From Paraburkholderia caribensis (GTDB lineage: Bacteria > Pseudomonadota > Gammaproteobacteria > Burkholderiales > Burkholderiaceae), in the NCBI RefSeq assembly GCF_002902945.1, contig NZ_CP026101.1:1240001-1304000 (forward strand): a stretch of 64,000 nucleotides of DNA, read 5' to 3'. Position 1 is the stretch's first letter; the number at the start of each line of letters is the position of its first letter. A model generated the notes under the pieces. The model did no database searches. It was not told the DNA's origin and saw only the letters and a list, made by a program, of their open reading frames with translations. This document shows, one piece after another, positions 27,776-36,565 of the stretch. The position numbers were made by a program, and so were the translations under genes.

Positions 27776-28146
27776 GCCGGGGTGATGAAATTGGTAAACA
27801 TAGCGGACTTAAAGCATTGAGTGCCCAGCCGGAAACGGCCGGTGCAGAACCCTTCAAATTCGGCGAAACCCCTGAATGCACGCGTCCAGACTCGTGCGAC
27901 GAGGCAACGCCGAGCCAAGCCCGTTTTCTTTCCTGCCGATGTGGGACGGAAGGCGCGGAAGGTGTAGAGACTAGACGGGGGGCGCCTTAGGCGATGGGCG
28001 TGCAATACGCGCATCGCGATGGCGAAGGCATAGTCCAGCGCACGAACGTTTGCTTTTCTGGTTGAAGCAGACGGCGTCGAAAGACGTAGTGTGACGAAAA
28101 TCCGCCGCTTAACAGCTTGCCGGTTCGAGTCCGGTCCCCGGCACCA
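27776..28146 (+). tRNA. tRNA-Leu(UAA) interrupted by a group I intron
   Basis: Exon 1 is 27776-27810 and exon 2 is 28097-28146. Joined, they give an 85-nt tRNA: acceptor stem GCCGGGG / CCCCGGC with ACCA encoded, anticodon arm GCGGA-CTTAAAA-TCCGC (anticodon UAA), a long variable arm and T-arm GCCGG-TTCGAGT-CCGGT. The intron interrupts the anticodon loop after the first U of the anticodon. It is flanked downstream by a probable integrase remnant, consistent with use as an attachment site. Confidence 0.9.
27811..28096 (+). ncRNA. Self-splicing group I intron in tRNA-Leu
   Basis: A 286-nt intron. The exon ends in U and the intron in G, as group I introns require. P1 forms between exon ACTT and intron GAGT (27819-27822), giving the U-G wobble at the splice site. 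Core elements characteristic of the cyanobacterial-type tRNA-Leu introns (IC3) are seen: TTCAAATTCGGCGAAACC, ACGCCGAGCC, then GTAGAGACTAGACG and AAGGCATAGTCC forming P7. There is no internal endonuclease gene. The splice sites rest on this pairing and have not been tested. Confidence 0.88.
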
Positions 28147-28159
28147 CCCGTTCTCCCAA

Positions 28160-28264
28160 CATTCTCGCCAGCTCGACATGACGACGCTCGCGAGCATCAG
28201 CGGTCACAACGATCTGAGATTCCTACAGGAGCGCTACCTACCGGGCGACGCCGGAACAGATTGC
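28160..28264 (+). pseudogene. Probable tyrosine-integrase C-terminal remnant
   Basis: A short in-frame stretch, LDMTTLASISGHNDLRFLQE followed by RYLPGDA, resembles the end of phage-type integrases, where a conserved GH is followed by the catalytic Tyr. Here GH is at 28202-28207 and the Tyr codon at 28235-28237. The rest of the domain is absent: upstream lies the tRNA itself. It begins about 15 bp after the tRNA-Leu CCA end, where integrase genes commonly sit. The spacing from His to Tyr is one residue longer than usual, so the match is suggestive only. Confidence 0.4.
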
Positions 28265-28300
28265 GGCGCCTCCGTGATGGTGTCCTGGCACGTCTGCCCG

Positions 28301-28606
28301 TTATGGACGCCGCCTGTTCGAACTGACCAGGGGCGCGGTGGATGAGGAGACTTCGCATGGTGCGAGTGGTCCTCGCTCGCCAAAGCACACGACACGCCCG
28401 ACTTCTCTAACGTTGCGCTCGTCGCCGGTCATGATGAGTTTTGCACCGTAGTAGTCGCGAACGCGGCAAACGGTTGGCTGCGTGACAGTGCCGAACTCAA
28501 AGCCGCGCGAACGTGCCGCCGCCTTCGGGCTAGTCCGGACCACGGGCAGATCACCCTCGGCTTCCAGGATCGATTGCAGCCGTGCGATATATTCGGAGAG
28601 CTTCAT
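28301..28606 (-). CDS. Phage/plasmid-type small hypothetical protein
   Basis: A 101-residue protein starting MKLSEYIARLQSILEAEGDL, a pattern common in small phage and island proteins (MKLSdlIxxLxxlxxxxGDLeV). GAGGGG precedes the ATG at 28606. The C-terminal 40 residues look less conserved and Ser/Arg-rich and may have been altered by a frameshift or by readthrough. Its presence next to an integrase remnant and a tRNA suggests a decayed mobile element. Function unknown. Confidence 0.55.
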   Translation of the reverse strand: MKLSEYIARLQSILEAEGDLPVVRTSPKAAARSRGFEFGTVTQPTVCRVRDYYGAKLIMTGDERNVREVGRVVCFGERGPLAPCEVSSSTAPLVSSNRRRP

Positions 28607-29046
28607 TCGCGCCCCTCACGCCTGCCACTGGGCAGTGCGTGTATGTGATCTGCTCGCTGTTTCCTTCTCCGCTTCAACCAGTTGACGGGGCACGATCCAG
28701 GCTCATCGAGACGCCTGCGCGCGACAGGATCAGGAAGATCGCATCGAGACCTTCTTCAGCGGGTGCTGCGATCAACTGATGTGACAGGGATGAGAGCGAC
28801 GGGTGACCGGTCGCATTCCGATCAATGCATTGCGGACCTTGCGCACGTCATGATGGCTCCGTTCCAGCCCGGCCGTGTGCCGCGCCCAACATAAGCGGCC
28901 AATAAACGGCCGATAAACGGCCGATAAACGGCCGATAAACGGCCGATAAACGGCCAATAGGCGGCCCACAGCACCCAGCCATCGCCATCCCCCGCCCATT
29001 CGTCTACAGTATCCCGCTGAGACCAACCCCAACGGGAGAAAGCAGC
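28607..29046. other. Intergenic region with tandem repeat, upstream of GST gene
   Basis: 440 bp without a supportable protein gene. It contains the 11-bp tandem repeat at 28890-28966 and the promoter region of the GST gene. The rest may be degraded mobile-element DNA. Confidence 0.45.
28890..28966. repeat. 11-bp tandem repeat array
   Basis: Seven units of 11 bp (GATAAACGGCC, with AATAAACGGCC at one end and AATAGGCGGCC at the other). The period equals about one helical turn, so every unit faces the same side of the DNA. It ends 80 bp upstream of the GST start codon. Confidence 0.9.
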
Positions 29047-29667
29047 ATGCAACTAATCGGCATGATGGATTCGCCGTATGTCCGGCGCGTCGCTATTTCA
29101 CTCGCGATGCTCGGCCTGCCGTTCGAGCACAAGAGCGTATCGGTGTTCCGGCACTTCGACACGTTCGCGACGATCAATCCCGTGGTCAAGGCGCCGACCT
29201 TCATCGCCGACGACGGCACGCTGCTGATCGATTCGTCGCTGATCCTCGATTATCTGGAGCATCTAAGCCCGCCCGACAGGCGCCTGATGCCCGCCGCCCC
29301 AGGTGAGCGCCTGAAGGCACTGAACCTGATCGGCTTCGCGCTCGCCGCCTGCGAAAAGGCGATGCAAAACGTCTACGAGCTGAACCTGCGTCCCGCCGAG
29401 CGCCAGCATCAGCCGTGGATCGAGCGTGTCCAGACGCAGCTGTTCGCCGCATACGACCATCTGGAGACGGCCATCGCGGGCCGCGAAGGAAACGGCTGGC
29501 TGCTCGGCGATCGTCTGATGCAGCCGGACATCACGCTGGCCGTCACGTGGCGATTCCAGCAGTTCATGCTGCCCGATCTCGTCGATCCCGCGCGTTACCC
29601 GGCGCTGGCCGCCTTCTCGAAGCGTGCCGAAGCGTTGCCGGAATTCGTCGCCACGCCGCTCGAATGA
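29047..29667 (+). CDS. Glutathione S-transferase family protein
   Basis: A 206-residue cytosolic GST. The N-terminal thioredoxin-like domain has the GST start MMDSPYVRRVAISL, with a Ser in the usual catalytic place, and the glutathione-binding loop VVKAPTFIADDGTLLIDSSL. The C-terminal all-helical domain includes LGDRLMQPDITLAVTWRFQQ. GGGAGA lies 7 nt before the ATG. The substrate is unknown. It is not in an obvious operon. Confidence 0.88.
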   Translation: MQLIGMMDSPYVRRVAISLAMLGLPFEHKSVSVFRHFDTFATINPVVKAPTFIADDGTLLIDSSLILDYLEHLSPPDRRLMPAAPGERLKALNLIGFALAACEKAMQNVYELNLRPAERQHQPWIERVQTQLFAAYDHLETAIAGREGNGWLLGDRLMQPDITLAVTWRFQQFMLPDLVDPARYPALAAFSKRAEALPEFVATPLE

Positions 29668-29887
29668 CCGTGCTTTTGTGGCTCGGGAAAGGCCCGCACG
29701 ACGGGCTACACCGGGCCCAAAACCATACGGCGCAAGGCGTTGCGGGATTGTTCTGCTCCGTCGACAACTATCTTCGCGATTAGCTCATTTATCCCTAACA
29801 CTTCGCTCTCTACAATCCACCCATCGAAACTTGTATGCAGACAGACGCCGTGCCCGATACGCGGCGTCATTGATGGGAGTGGTAGCC

Positions 29888-30079
29888 ATGAGAGCGATCA
29901 TCGAACGACAGCTTTATCACCCGGCAGTGGTGCTGCCGATGGTGTCGCTCATCCAGATCATGGTGCAGGTCGACTTCAATCTGAGCCAGGCGGGTTTCGT
30001 CGTCGCGACGAACGGTGCACGCGCCGCGCTGCAACGCTCGCGCGAACTGATCTGCTCGCTGCATCATTGCGATGCATGA
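29888..30079 (+). CDS. Small hypothetical protein
   Basis: A 63-residue protein starting MRAIIERQLYHPAVVLPMVS and ending SLHHCDA. GGGAG lies about 8 nt upstream of the ATG at 29888; an in-frame ATG at 29873 is an alternative. A hydrophobic stretch (VVLPMVSLIQIMV) is too short and interrupted to be a clear membrane helix. I recognise no family. Its coding nature rests on the ribosome site and the balanced composition. Confidence 0.45.
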   Translation: MRAIIERQLYHPAVVLPMVSLIQIMVQVDFNLSQAGFVVATNGARAALQRSRELICSLHHCDA

Positions 30080-30204
30080 TTCGCACGGCATGACGCGCTG
30101 AACGACATCCTCGACCCGCGATCCACCACCGGGACTCACCACTTCGAGAAACACACGGCAGGCGTAAGATGTCCGACTCGCACACGCGATTCGGGAGATC
30201 TGCC

Positions 30205-31608
30205 ATGCCACAGCATTTCGACGCCATCGTGATCGGCACGGGACAGGGCGGCTCGCCGCTCGCCGTGCGTCTTGCCCAAAGCGGCCGCAACACGGCCGTC
30301 ATCGAACGCGACAAGTTCGGCGGGACTTGTGTGAACGTCGGCTGCACGCCGACCAAGGCCTATGTGGCGAGCGCGCGCACTGCGCACGTCGCACGCCGCG
30401 CGGCCGATTACGGTGTGCGTATCGCGGGCGACGTCAGCGTCGATCTGGCGCAGGTGAAGGCGCGCAAGGACAAGATCATTGGCCAGTCGCGCGACGGCGT
30501 CGAAAAGTGGCTGCGCAATACGGGCAATGTCACCGTCTTTAAAGGCCATGCGCGTTTCACCGGCGCGCATGCGCTCACCGTCACCGATCCCGAAAGCGGC
30601 AACGTGCTGGCCGAACTGCAGGCCGACGAAATCTTCATCAATACGGGCACGCGCGCCGTCATTCCGAAGCTCGAAGGACTCGAGCGCATCCGCTATCACA
30701 CCAACTCGACGCTGCTCGATCTGACTGAACTGCCTGAGCATCTGGCCGTCGTCGGCGGCAGTTATATCGCGCTCGAATTCGCGCAGGTGTTCCGCCGCTT
30801 CGGCAGCCGCGTGACGGTGATCGTGCGTGGCGATCGCGTGCTTGCGCGCGAGGACGAAGACTTCGCTCGCAATGTGCAGAAAGTGCTCACGCGCGAGGGC
30901 ATCGAATTCCGCTTCGGCGCCGAGCCCTCGCGTGTCGAGCCGTTGCACGAGAGCGGTGACGGCGTGCGTGTGTTCTTCGGCGCCGATGCCGCGCCGCTCG
31001 AAGCATCGCATCTGCTGTTCGCAACAGGCCGCCGCCCGAACACCGACGATCTCGGTCTCGACGCGGCCGGCGTCAATGTCGATAAGCACGGCACGATTCC
31101 CGTCGACGGCCAGTTGCGCACCAACGTGCCCGGCGTGTGGGCGATCGGCGACGCGAACGGGCGCGGCGCGTTCACGCATACGTCTTACGACGATTATCAG
31201 ATCGTGTCGGCGAATCTGTTCGACGGCGGCAAGCGCAGCGTCGACGACCGGATCATGGCGTATGCCGTGTTCGTCGATCCGCCGCTCGCGCGCGTCGGCA
31301 TGTCCGAGCACGAGGTGCGCGCGAGCGGCCGCGACGCCCTGATCGCGACGATGCCGATGACCCGCGTCGGCCGGGCACGCGAGAAGGGCGAGACGGACGG
31401 CTTCATGAAAGTGCTGGTCGACAATGCGTCGAAGCAGATACTCGGTGCGACGATCTATGGCGTCGACGGCGACGAAGCGATTCACACGTTCATCGACATC
31501 ATGACGGCGCGCGCGCCATACACGACGCTGCAGTTCGCGATGCATATCCACCCGACGATCAGCGAGCTGGTCCCAACGCTGCTCGACGGCCTTGCACCGC
31601 TGAAGTGA
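30205..31608 (+). CDS. FAD-dependent disulfide oxidoreductase (mercuric reductase-like)
   Basis: A 467-residue class I pyridine nucleotide-disulfide oxidoreductase. The FAD motif is VIGTGQGGSPLAVRLAQSG, the redox disulfide GGTCVNVGCTPTK, the NAD(P)H motif VVGGSYIALEFAQVF, and the second FAD motif GVWAIGDANGRGAF. The C-terminal dimerisation domain keeps the His of the His-Glu pair (MHIHPTISEL). The true mercuric reductase C-terminal Cys pair and N-terminal metal domain are absent, so this is a general reductase of unknown substrate. CGGGAGA supports the ATG at 30205 over one 12 codons earlier. The cupin gene follows 11 bp later. Confidence 0.88.
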   Translation: MPQHFDAIVIGTGQGGSPLAVRLAQSGRNTAVIERDKFGGTCVNVGCTPTKAYVASARTAHVARRAADYGVRIAGDVSVDLAQVKARKDKIIGQSRDGVEKWLRNTGNVTVFKGHARFTGAHALTVTDPESGNVLAELQADEIFINTGTRAVIPKLEGLERIRYHTNSTLLDLTELPEHLAVVGGSYIALEFAQVFRRFGSRVTVIVRGDRVLAREDEDFARNVQKVLTREGIEFRFGAEPSRVEPLHESGDGVRVFFGADAAPLEASHLLFATGRRPNTDDLGLDAAGVNVDKHGTIPVDGQLRTNVPGVWAIGDANGRGAFTHTSYDDYQIVSANLFDGGKRSVDDRIMAYAVFVDPPLARVGMSEHEVRASGRDALIATMPMTRVGRAREKGETDGFMKVLVDNASKQILGATIYGVDGDEAIHTFIDIMTARAPYTTLQFAMHIHPTISELVPTLLDGLAPLK

Positions 31609-31619
31609 GGTAGCCGAAC

Positions 31620-31952
31620 ATGCAACTGCAAACGGGCAATCTGTTCAGCGGAGAAGCGAAGCGCGACGGCGAAGAGCGAATCGACATGCTCGTTACGGGA
31701 CAACGCCTGAACGTGGAGCGCATCGTGTCGATGGGGCATACGAGTCCCGATGGCTTCTGGTACGACGACTCGCGCGCCGAATGGGTGGTGCTGCTGTCGG
31801 GCGCGGCCGTGTTGGAATTCGAAGAAGACGCGACGCTGCACGACATGCGTCCCGGCGACTATGTGCTGATCGACCCGCATTGCCGGCATCGGGTTGCATG
31901 GACGCACGAGGCGGAGCAGACCGTCTGGCTGGCGATCTATTACGAACCATGA
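31620..31952 (+). CDS. Cupin domain protein
   Basis: A 110-residue single-cupin protein. Cupin motif 1 region (WYDDSRAEWVVLLSGAAVLE) and motif 2 (MRPGDYVLIDPHCRHRVAWT) are present, with His residues suited to metal binding. GAGGTAG lies upstream of the ATG. It begins 11 bp after the oxidoreductase and is likely co-transcribed with it. The reaction, if any, is unknown. Confidence 0.82.
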   Translation: MQLQTGNLFSGEAKRDGEERIDMLVTGQRLNVERIVSMGHTSPDGFWYDDSRAEWVVLLSGAAVLEFEEDATLHDMRPGDYVLIDPHCRHRVAWTHEAEQTVWLAIYYEP

Positions 31953-32061
31953 ACCTTGCATCGAAACAGGCGGCGCATGTGACCATCATCGACAGCCCGG
32001 GCTGTGATCGCGGATAATCGGCAGCGGCGACTAGCGCAGGCGTACGGCCTCGCTTGCGTCG

Positions 32062-32670
<609 letters not shown>

Positions 32671-32675
32671 CCCCG

Positions 32676-33464
32676 ATGCTCGCGCTCAAGCTCGCGCTCG
32701 TGCCCGGCTTTCTCGCCGGGCTGACGATGGCGGGGCGCGTGTGGGGACCGTCGGTGGCGGGCTGGCTGGCGGGATTGCCCGTCGTCGCCGGGCCGATCGT
32801 CTTGCTGCTCGCGATGGAGCGCGGCACGGCGTTCGCGGCGCAGGCGTCGGCGGCATCGATTGCGGCCATTGCCGCGTCGGAGGCGTTCAACTTCGCGTAC
32901 GCATGGACGTGCCGTTTCGCTCGCGGGCCTGTGGCGCTGGGCGCGGGTCTTGTCGCGTGGGCGCTGATCGCCGTGCTGCTCACCCACTTGCCGGCAAGTC
33001 TTGCATGGTCGCTGGCGGCGGCGTGTGTGGCCGTGGCTGTCTCGCAAGCCGGGTTGCCGCGCGTCGAAGGTGCGGTGCCGGCGGCACGCGTCGGTGTCAT
33101 CGATCTCGCGTTGCGCATGCTCGCGGGCGCACTGCTGACGCTTGCCGTGACGACGCTCTCCGCGTCGTTGGGCGCGGCGTGGAGCGGTATGCTGTCCGTC
33201 TTCCCGTTACTTGGCATCGTGCTTGCGGTGTCGGCGCAACGCGCGCATGGCGCGAGCTTCGTTGCACTGCTGATGCGCGGGATGGTGATCGGACGTGCGT
33301 CGTTCGCGGCGTTCTTCGCCGTTGTCGCGCTGACGCTGCCGACGCTCGGCATGCTGTCCGCGTTCGCATGCGGCGCCGTCGTGTCGGTGCTGGTGCAAGG
33401 TGCGACGAAGCGGCTGCTTGCGATGTCGCGCAAGCCGCGCGCGCCGCTGGGTGCGCTCGATTGA
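32676..33464 (+). CDS. Multi-pass membrane protein, unknown
   Basis: A 262-residue, almost wholly hydrophobic protein with eight or nine predicted membrane segments, Ala/Val/Leu-rich, and a basic C-terminal tail. It starts 6 bp after the DUF1211 stop with AAGGA overlapping that gene's end, so the two are coupled. An internal symmetry is possible: the early GWLAGLPVVAGPIVLLLAME and the later GMLSVFPLLGIVLAVSAQRA lie at equivalent points of the two halves. I do not assign a function. Confidence 0.75.
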   Translation: MLALKLALVPGFLAGLTMAGRVWGPSVAGWLAGLPVVAGPIVLLLAMERGTAFAAQASAASIAAIAASEAFNFAYAWTCRFARGPVALGAGLVAWALIAVLLTHLPASLAWSLAAACVAVAVSQAGLPRVEGAVPAARVGVIDLALRMLAGALLTLAVTTLSASLGAAWSGMLSVFPLLGIVLAVSAQRAHGASFVALLMRGMVIGRASFAAFFAVVALTLPTLGMLSAFACGAVVSVLVQGATKRLLAMSRKPRAPLGALD

Positions 33465-33483
33465 GATTCTCCAGGAACGCACG

Positions 33484-33966
33484 ATGACGACGCGCCGCAC
33501 GCAATCTTGCCGTATCGGCCTGATTTCGGACACGCACAATCTCGTGCGTCCCGAGGCGCTGGCGTGGCTCGCGGGATGCGATGCAATCGTTCACGCGGGC
33601 GACATCTGCAATCAGGCGGTGCTCGATGCGCTCGCGGCCATTGCGCCGTTGACGGTCGTGCGCGGCAACAACGACACGGGCGCCTGGGCTGCGTCGATTC
33701 CGGCACACGCGACGCTCGACGTGCAACAGGTCAAGATCTTCGTCGTTCACGATATCGCCGATGTGCCGCGCAATCTGCGTGAAGAGGGCGTGCGCGTCGT
33801 CGTGACAGGGCATTCGCACAAGCCGCTGATCGCCGAGCGCGACGGCGTGCTGTTCGTCAATCCGGGCAGCGCGGGGCCGCGCCGCTTCAAGCTGCCGATC
33901 TCAGCGGGCATGCTGACGATCGACGGCGCCCATGTGCAGGCCACGCTGCAGACGCTGACGCCATAA
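33484..33966 (+). CDS. YfcE-type metallophosphoesterase
   Basis: A 160-residue phosphodiesterase of the YfcE/MJ0936 group. Metal ligands are visible in LISDTHN, VHAGDIC, VRGNNDT, a His in VVHDIAD and VTGHSHKPL; the C-terminal signature FVNPGSAGPRR is present. CAGGAA precedes the ATG at 33484. The group cleaves phosphodiesters in vitro; the physiological substrate is unknown. It is the last gene of the rightward run that begins at 30205. Confidence 0.88.
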   Translation: MTTRRTQSCRIGLISDTHNLVRPEALAWLAGCDAIVHAGDICNQAVLDALAAIAPLTVVRGNNDTGAWAASIPAHATLDVQQVKIFVVHDIADVPRNLREEGVRVVVTGHSHKPLIAERDGVLFVNPGSAGPRRFKLPISAGMLTIDGAHVQATLQTLTP

Positions 33967-33994
33967 AAAAACGGGTCAGCCGAAGCTGACCCGT
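33965..33994 (-). terminator. Intrinsic terminator of proP-like gene
   Basis: On the minus strand ACGGGTCAGC pairs with GCTGACCCGT (TTCG loop), followed by seven T. It overlaps the stop codon of the rightward YfcE gene and may stop both strands. Confidence 0.85.
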
Positions 33995-34035
33995 TCCAGT
34001 GCAATAGTGCAATGCAATGCAATGCGTTGCGCTGC

Positions 34036-35505
34036 TTATGCGCGCGCCGTCACGGCGGCTGCATATGCTTCGTCGAGTTCCTCGGCTTCACGCTCGCCGC
34101 GCAGCACGGCGTGCGCTTCGGCGCGGGTCGCGACGCACGGGCCCGAGCCGAGCAGCGGCTTGCGAGCCGTCTCGCGCAGCGCGAGCACCGATACGATACC
34201 GATGATCGACGCGCCCATCAGATAGTATGCGGGCATCATCAGATTGCCGGTGCGATCGACCAGCCATGCCGTCACCAGCGGTGTCGTGCCGCCGAACAGC
34301 GACACCGACACGTTGAAGCCGATTGCCAGCGCGCCATAGCGGATCTTCGTCGGGAAGAGGGCGGGCAGCGACGACGGCATCACGCCCGTGAACGTCGACA
34401 GCAGCGCGCCGAGAATCAGCAGGCCGCTGAACACGGGCAGCACCGTGCCCATGCGGATCAGCAGCAGCGCCGGAATCGACAGCACGAACAGACCCACGCA
34501 GCCGAGCAGCATGACGGGCTTGCGGCCGATCTTGTCCGACAGGTGGCCTGCGTAGAGCGTCATCGGCATCATCAGCACCATCACGAGCAGCACGAGGAAC
34601 AGACCGTGCGATTCGTTGAAGTGCAGTGTCGCCGACAGATAGCTCGGCAGATACGAGAGCGCCATGTAGTCGGTGACGTTGAAGATCAGCACGAGGCCGA
34701 CGCACAGCAGCAACGGCTTCCATTGCTGCGCGAGCAGTTCCATGAAGCTCTGCTTCGGACGCGACATCTCGTCGACTTCGCGTGCTTCCGCTTCCTTCTT
34801 GAACGCGGGCGTTTCTTCGAGCTTCATCCGGATATACAGGCCCACGAGACCCAGCGGACCGGCGATGAAGAACGGCACACGCCAGCCCCACGACAGCAGC
34901 GCTTCCTGCGACAGCGTCGCCGTCAGCACGGCAACCGTGCCCGCACCGAGGATATAGCCGACCAGCGTGCCGAATTCGAGGAAGCTGCCCGCGAAGCCGC
35001 GACGGCGATCCGTCGCAAACTCGGCGATAAAGGTAGCGGCGCCGCCATACTCGCCGCCCGTCGAAAAGCCCTGCACGAGACGTGCGACGAGCAGCAGCGC
35101 GGGCGCGAGAATGCCGATCGAGCCGTAACTCGGAATCAGGCCGATCGCGAAGGTGCCGACGGCCATCATGATCATCGTCATCGCGAGCACGCGTTGTCGG
35201 CCGATGCGGTCGCCGAGCGGGCCGAACACCATGCCGCCGATCGGGCGCACGAGGAACGCCGCGGCGAACGTACCGAAGGTCGCGATCAATTGCGCGGACG
35301 GGCTGCTCGACGGGAAGAACACTTTGCCGAGCGTGACGGCGATATAGCTGTACACGCCGAAGTCGAACCATTCCATGGCGTTGCCGAGCGCCATGGCGCC
35401 GACGGCACGTTTGAGAAGCGAATTGTCGACGACGGTAATGTCGTCGAGAGTCAGGCTGTTGTCTTTGTTGTTATGTCGCCAGAAACCGTTGCTGGAAGCG
35501 GTCAA
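34036..35505 (-). CDS. proP: ProP-type proline/betaine-proton symporter
   Basis: A 489-residue MFS permease with 12 segments. It closely follows the ProP/metabolite-H+ symporter pattern: LKRAVGAMALGNAMEWFDFG, VFGPLGDRIGRQRVLAMTMI, and ARLVQGFSTGGEYGGAATFI. By family it imports proline and glycine betaine for osmoprotection. The extended C-terminal coiled coil of E. coli ProP is missing; the tail is about 50 residues, mixed charge. The best start is a TTG at 35505 with TAGGAG upstream; the frame is open far 5' but without homology. Confidence 0.85.
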   Translation of the reverse strand: MTASSNGFWRHNNKDNSLTLDDITVVDNSLLKRAVGAMALGNAMEWFDFGVYSYIAVTLGKVFFPSSSPSAQLIATFGTFAAAFLVRPIGGMVFGPLGDRIGRQRVLAMTMIMMAVGTFAIGLIPSYGSIGILAPALLLVARLVQGFSTGGEYGGAATFIAEFATDRRRGFAGSFLEFGTLVGYILGAGTVAVLTATLSQEALLSWGWRVPFFIAGPLGLVGLYIRMKLEETPAFKKEAEAREVDEMSRPKQSFMELLAQQWKPLLLCVGLVLIFNVTDYMALSYLPSYLSATLHFNESHGLFLVLLVMVLMMPMTLYAGHLSDKIGRKPVMLLGCVGLFVLSIPALLLIRMGTVLPVFSGLLILGALLSTFTGVMPSSLPALFPTKIRYGALAIGFNVSVSLFGGTTPLVTAWLVDRTGNLMMPAYYLMGASIIGIVSVLALRETARKPLLGSGPCVATRAEAHAVLRGEREAEELDEAYAAAVTARA

Positions 35506-36238
35506 GGTACAAGCTCCTATGACTGCGGCCGAACGCAAAAAGCGCTCCGCCACGGATTGCTGGAAAGTGCAGTTTCGCGAGCGGTCGATGCGAACAGGCG
35601 TAGCGCCTCGCACGGACCACGCAAAGGCGACCTGCGCAGCGGTGTATGAGCACCTTGCGCAGAAAAAGTAACGCCCGTGCATCGCGAAGGTCGTCGCGAA
35701 ATTGCACTTGTTAGTTGCTGCTAAACGTTGGTACCCACGTGGCCTTGCAGGGGGGCAGATACCGGAGGACATCCACGCACGCGGTGCGCTGATGCCGCTT
35801 GAAAAGGCTTGAAACGAAAAAGGCCGGCGAGGCGTCGCTCTGGATCGCGCCGATCGGACCGACGCGACTTGCAACGAAACAACCGACAAGCCTTCTTGTA
35901 TAAAAACAATTCAATCCGAACCGGGCACGCACGGCGGCCAAGGCGCAAACTGAACGCGAATGAAGGGTTAATGCTGTTAGAACGAAGAACATGATAGCAC
36001 GATAAGCGAGGATCGTGCAAACCACTGGTCCGGCGCGGGCCGGATGGGGGCGCGCAATCCGTTGCCTGGCGGGGGATTGCGGGAATTCGGCGGGTGCAGA
36101 AAAAGCAGCTCGGGATTAACGGTTTCGTTCAATTTTCCGGTCGAAGCGGATTGGCCCGGCAGCCGGAAACAGGCGAAAAAAATCCGCGCACCGGGCGCGG
36201 ATTTTTCATCGTCTGTCGCGAACGGCAGCGACGGGCGC
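35506..36238. other. Long intergenic region upstream of proP
   Basis: About 730 bp. The part nearest proP is probably a long leader. A perfect 8-bp inverted pair AAGGCTTG (35804-35811) and CAAGCCTT (35887-35894) encloses a GC-rich stretch that could fold. A -10-like TATACA lies on the minus strand at 35897-35902. No protein gene is supportable. Confidence 0.4.
36176..36206 (-). terminator. Intrinsic terminator after yggX
   Basis: Stem AAATCCGCGC / GCGCGGATTT with A-run and T-run on either side; usable in both directions, placed 33 bp after the yggX stop. Confidence 0.85.
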
Positions 36239-36514
36239 TCAGCCTTCCGAGGGCGGCACGTAGCCTGTTGCCTGATCGGCGCCTTCGCCGAAGAAGAACT
36301 TCTCCGTCTGCTTCATCAGATACTGGCGCGCGCGCGGGTCGGCCATGTTCAGGCGGTTTTCGTTGATCAGCATGGTCTGCTGCTTGAGCCATTGCTGCCA
36401 TGCTTCCTTCGAAACGCTCTCGTAGATCCGTTTGCCGAGTTCGCCCGGCAGTGGCGGGAAATCGAGACCTTCGGCTTCCTTGCCGAGCTTCGTGCATTGA
36501 ACCATGCGAGTCAT
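36239..36514 (-). CDS. yggX: Fe(2+)-trafficking / oxidative damage protection protein YggX
   Basis: A 91-residue protein with the family start MVQCTKLGKEAEGLDFPPLP, containing the single conserved Cys, and LINENRLNMADPRARQYL. It protects iron-sulfur clusters and supports iron handling in the cytoplasm. AGGAG lies 9 nt before the ATG at 36514; an internal ATG three codons on matches the E. coli start. It reads in the same direction as argA, with 51 bp between them. Confidence 0.93.
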   Translation of the reverse strand: MTRMVQCTKLGKEAEGLDFPPLPGELGKRIYESVSKEAWQQWLKQQTMLINENRLNMADPRARQYLMKQTEKFFFGEGADQATGYVPPSEG

Positions 36515-36565
36515 GCTGTGCTTCTCCTGTAATCGATGGGTACGGCGTCGCGCTATTGTGCGCGC

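Noticed and set aside
28890..28966. CRISPR array or plasmid iterons
   Set aside because: Units are 11 bp and contiguous with no spacers, there are no cas genes, and no replication initiator or AT-rich origin is nearby.
33995..34030. TGCAA-type short repeats after the proP terminator
   Set aside because: Only four or five degenerate units over 30 bp; too weak to call a functional repeat.
34012..35649. Long open frame (545 codons) opposite proP
   Set aside because: Same reason: low-complexity Arg/His/Gln product, antisense to an unmistakable MFS transporter.
35711..36025. 104-codon minus-strand frame upstream of proP
   Set aside because: No ribosome site or family resemblance, and its composition is unlike the neighbouring genes.
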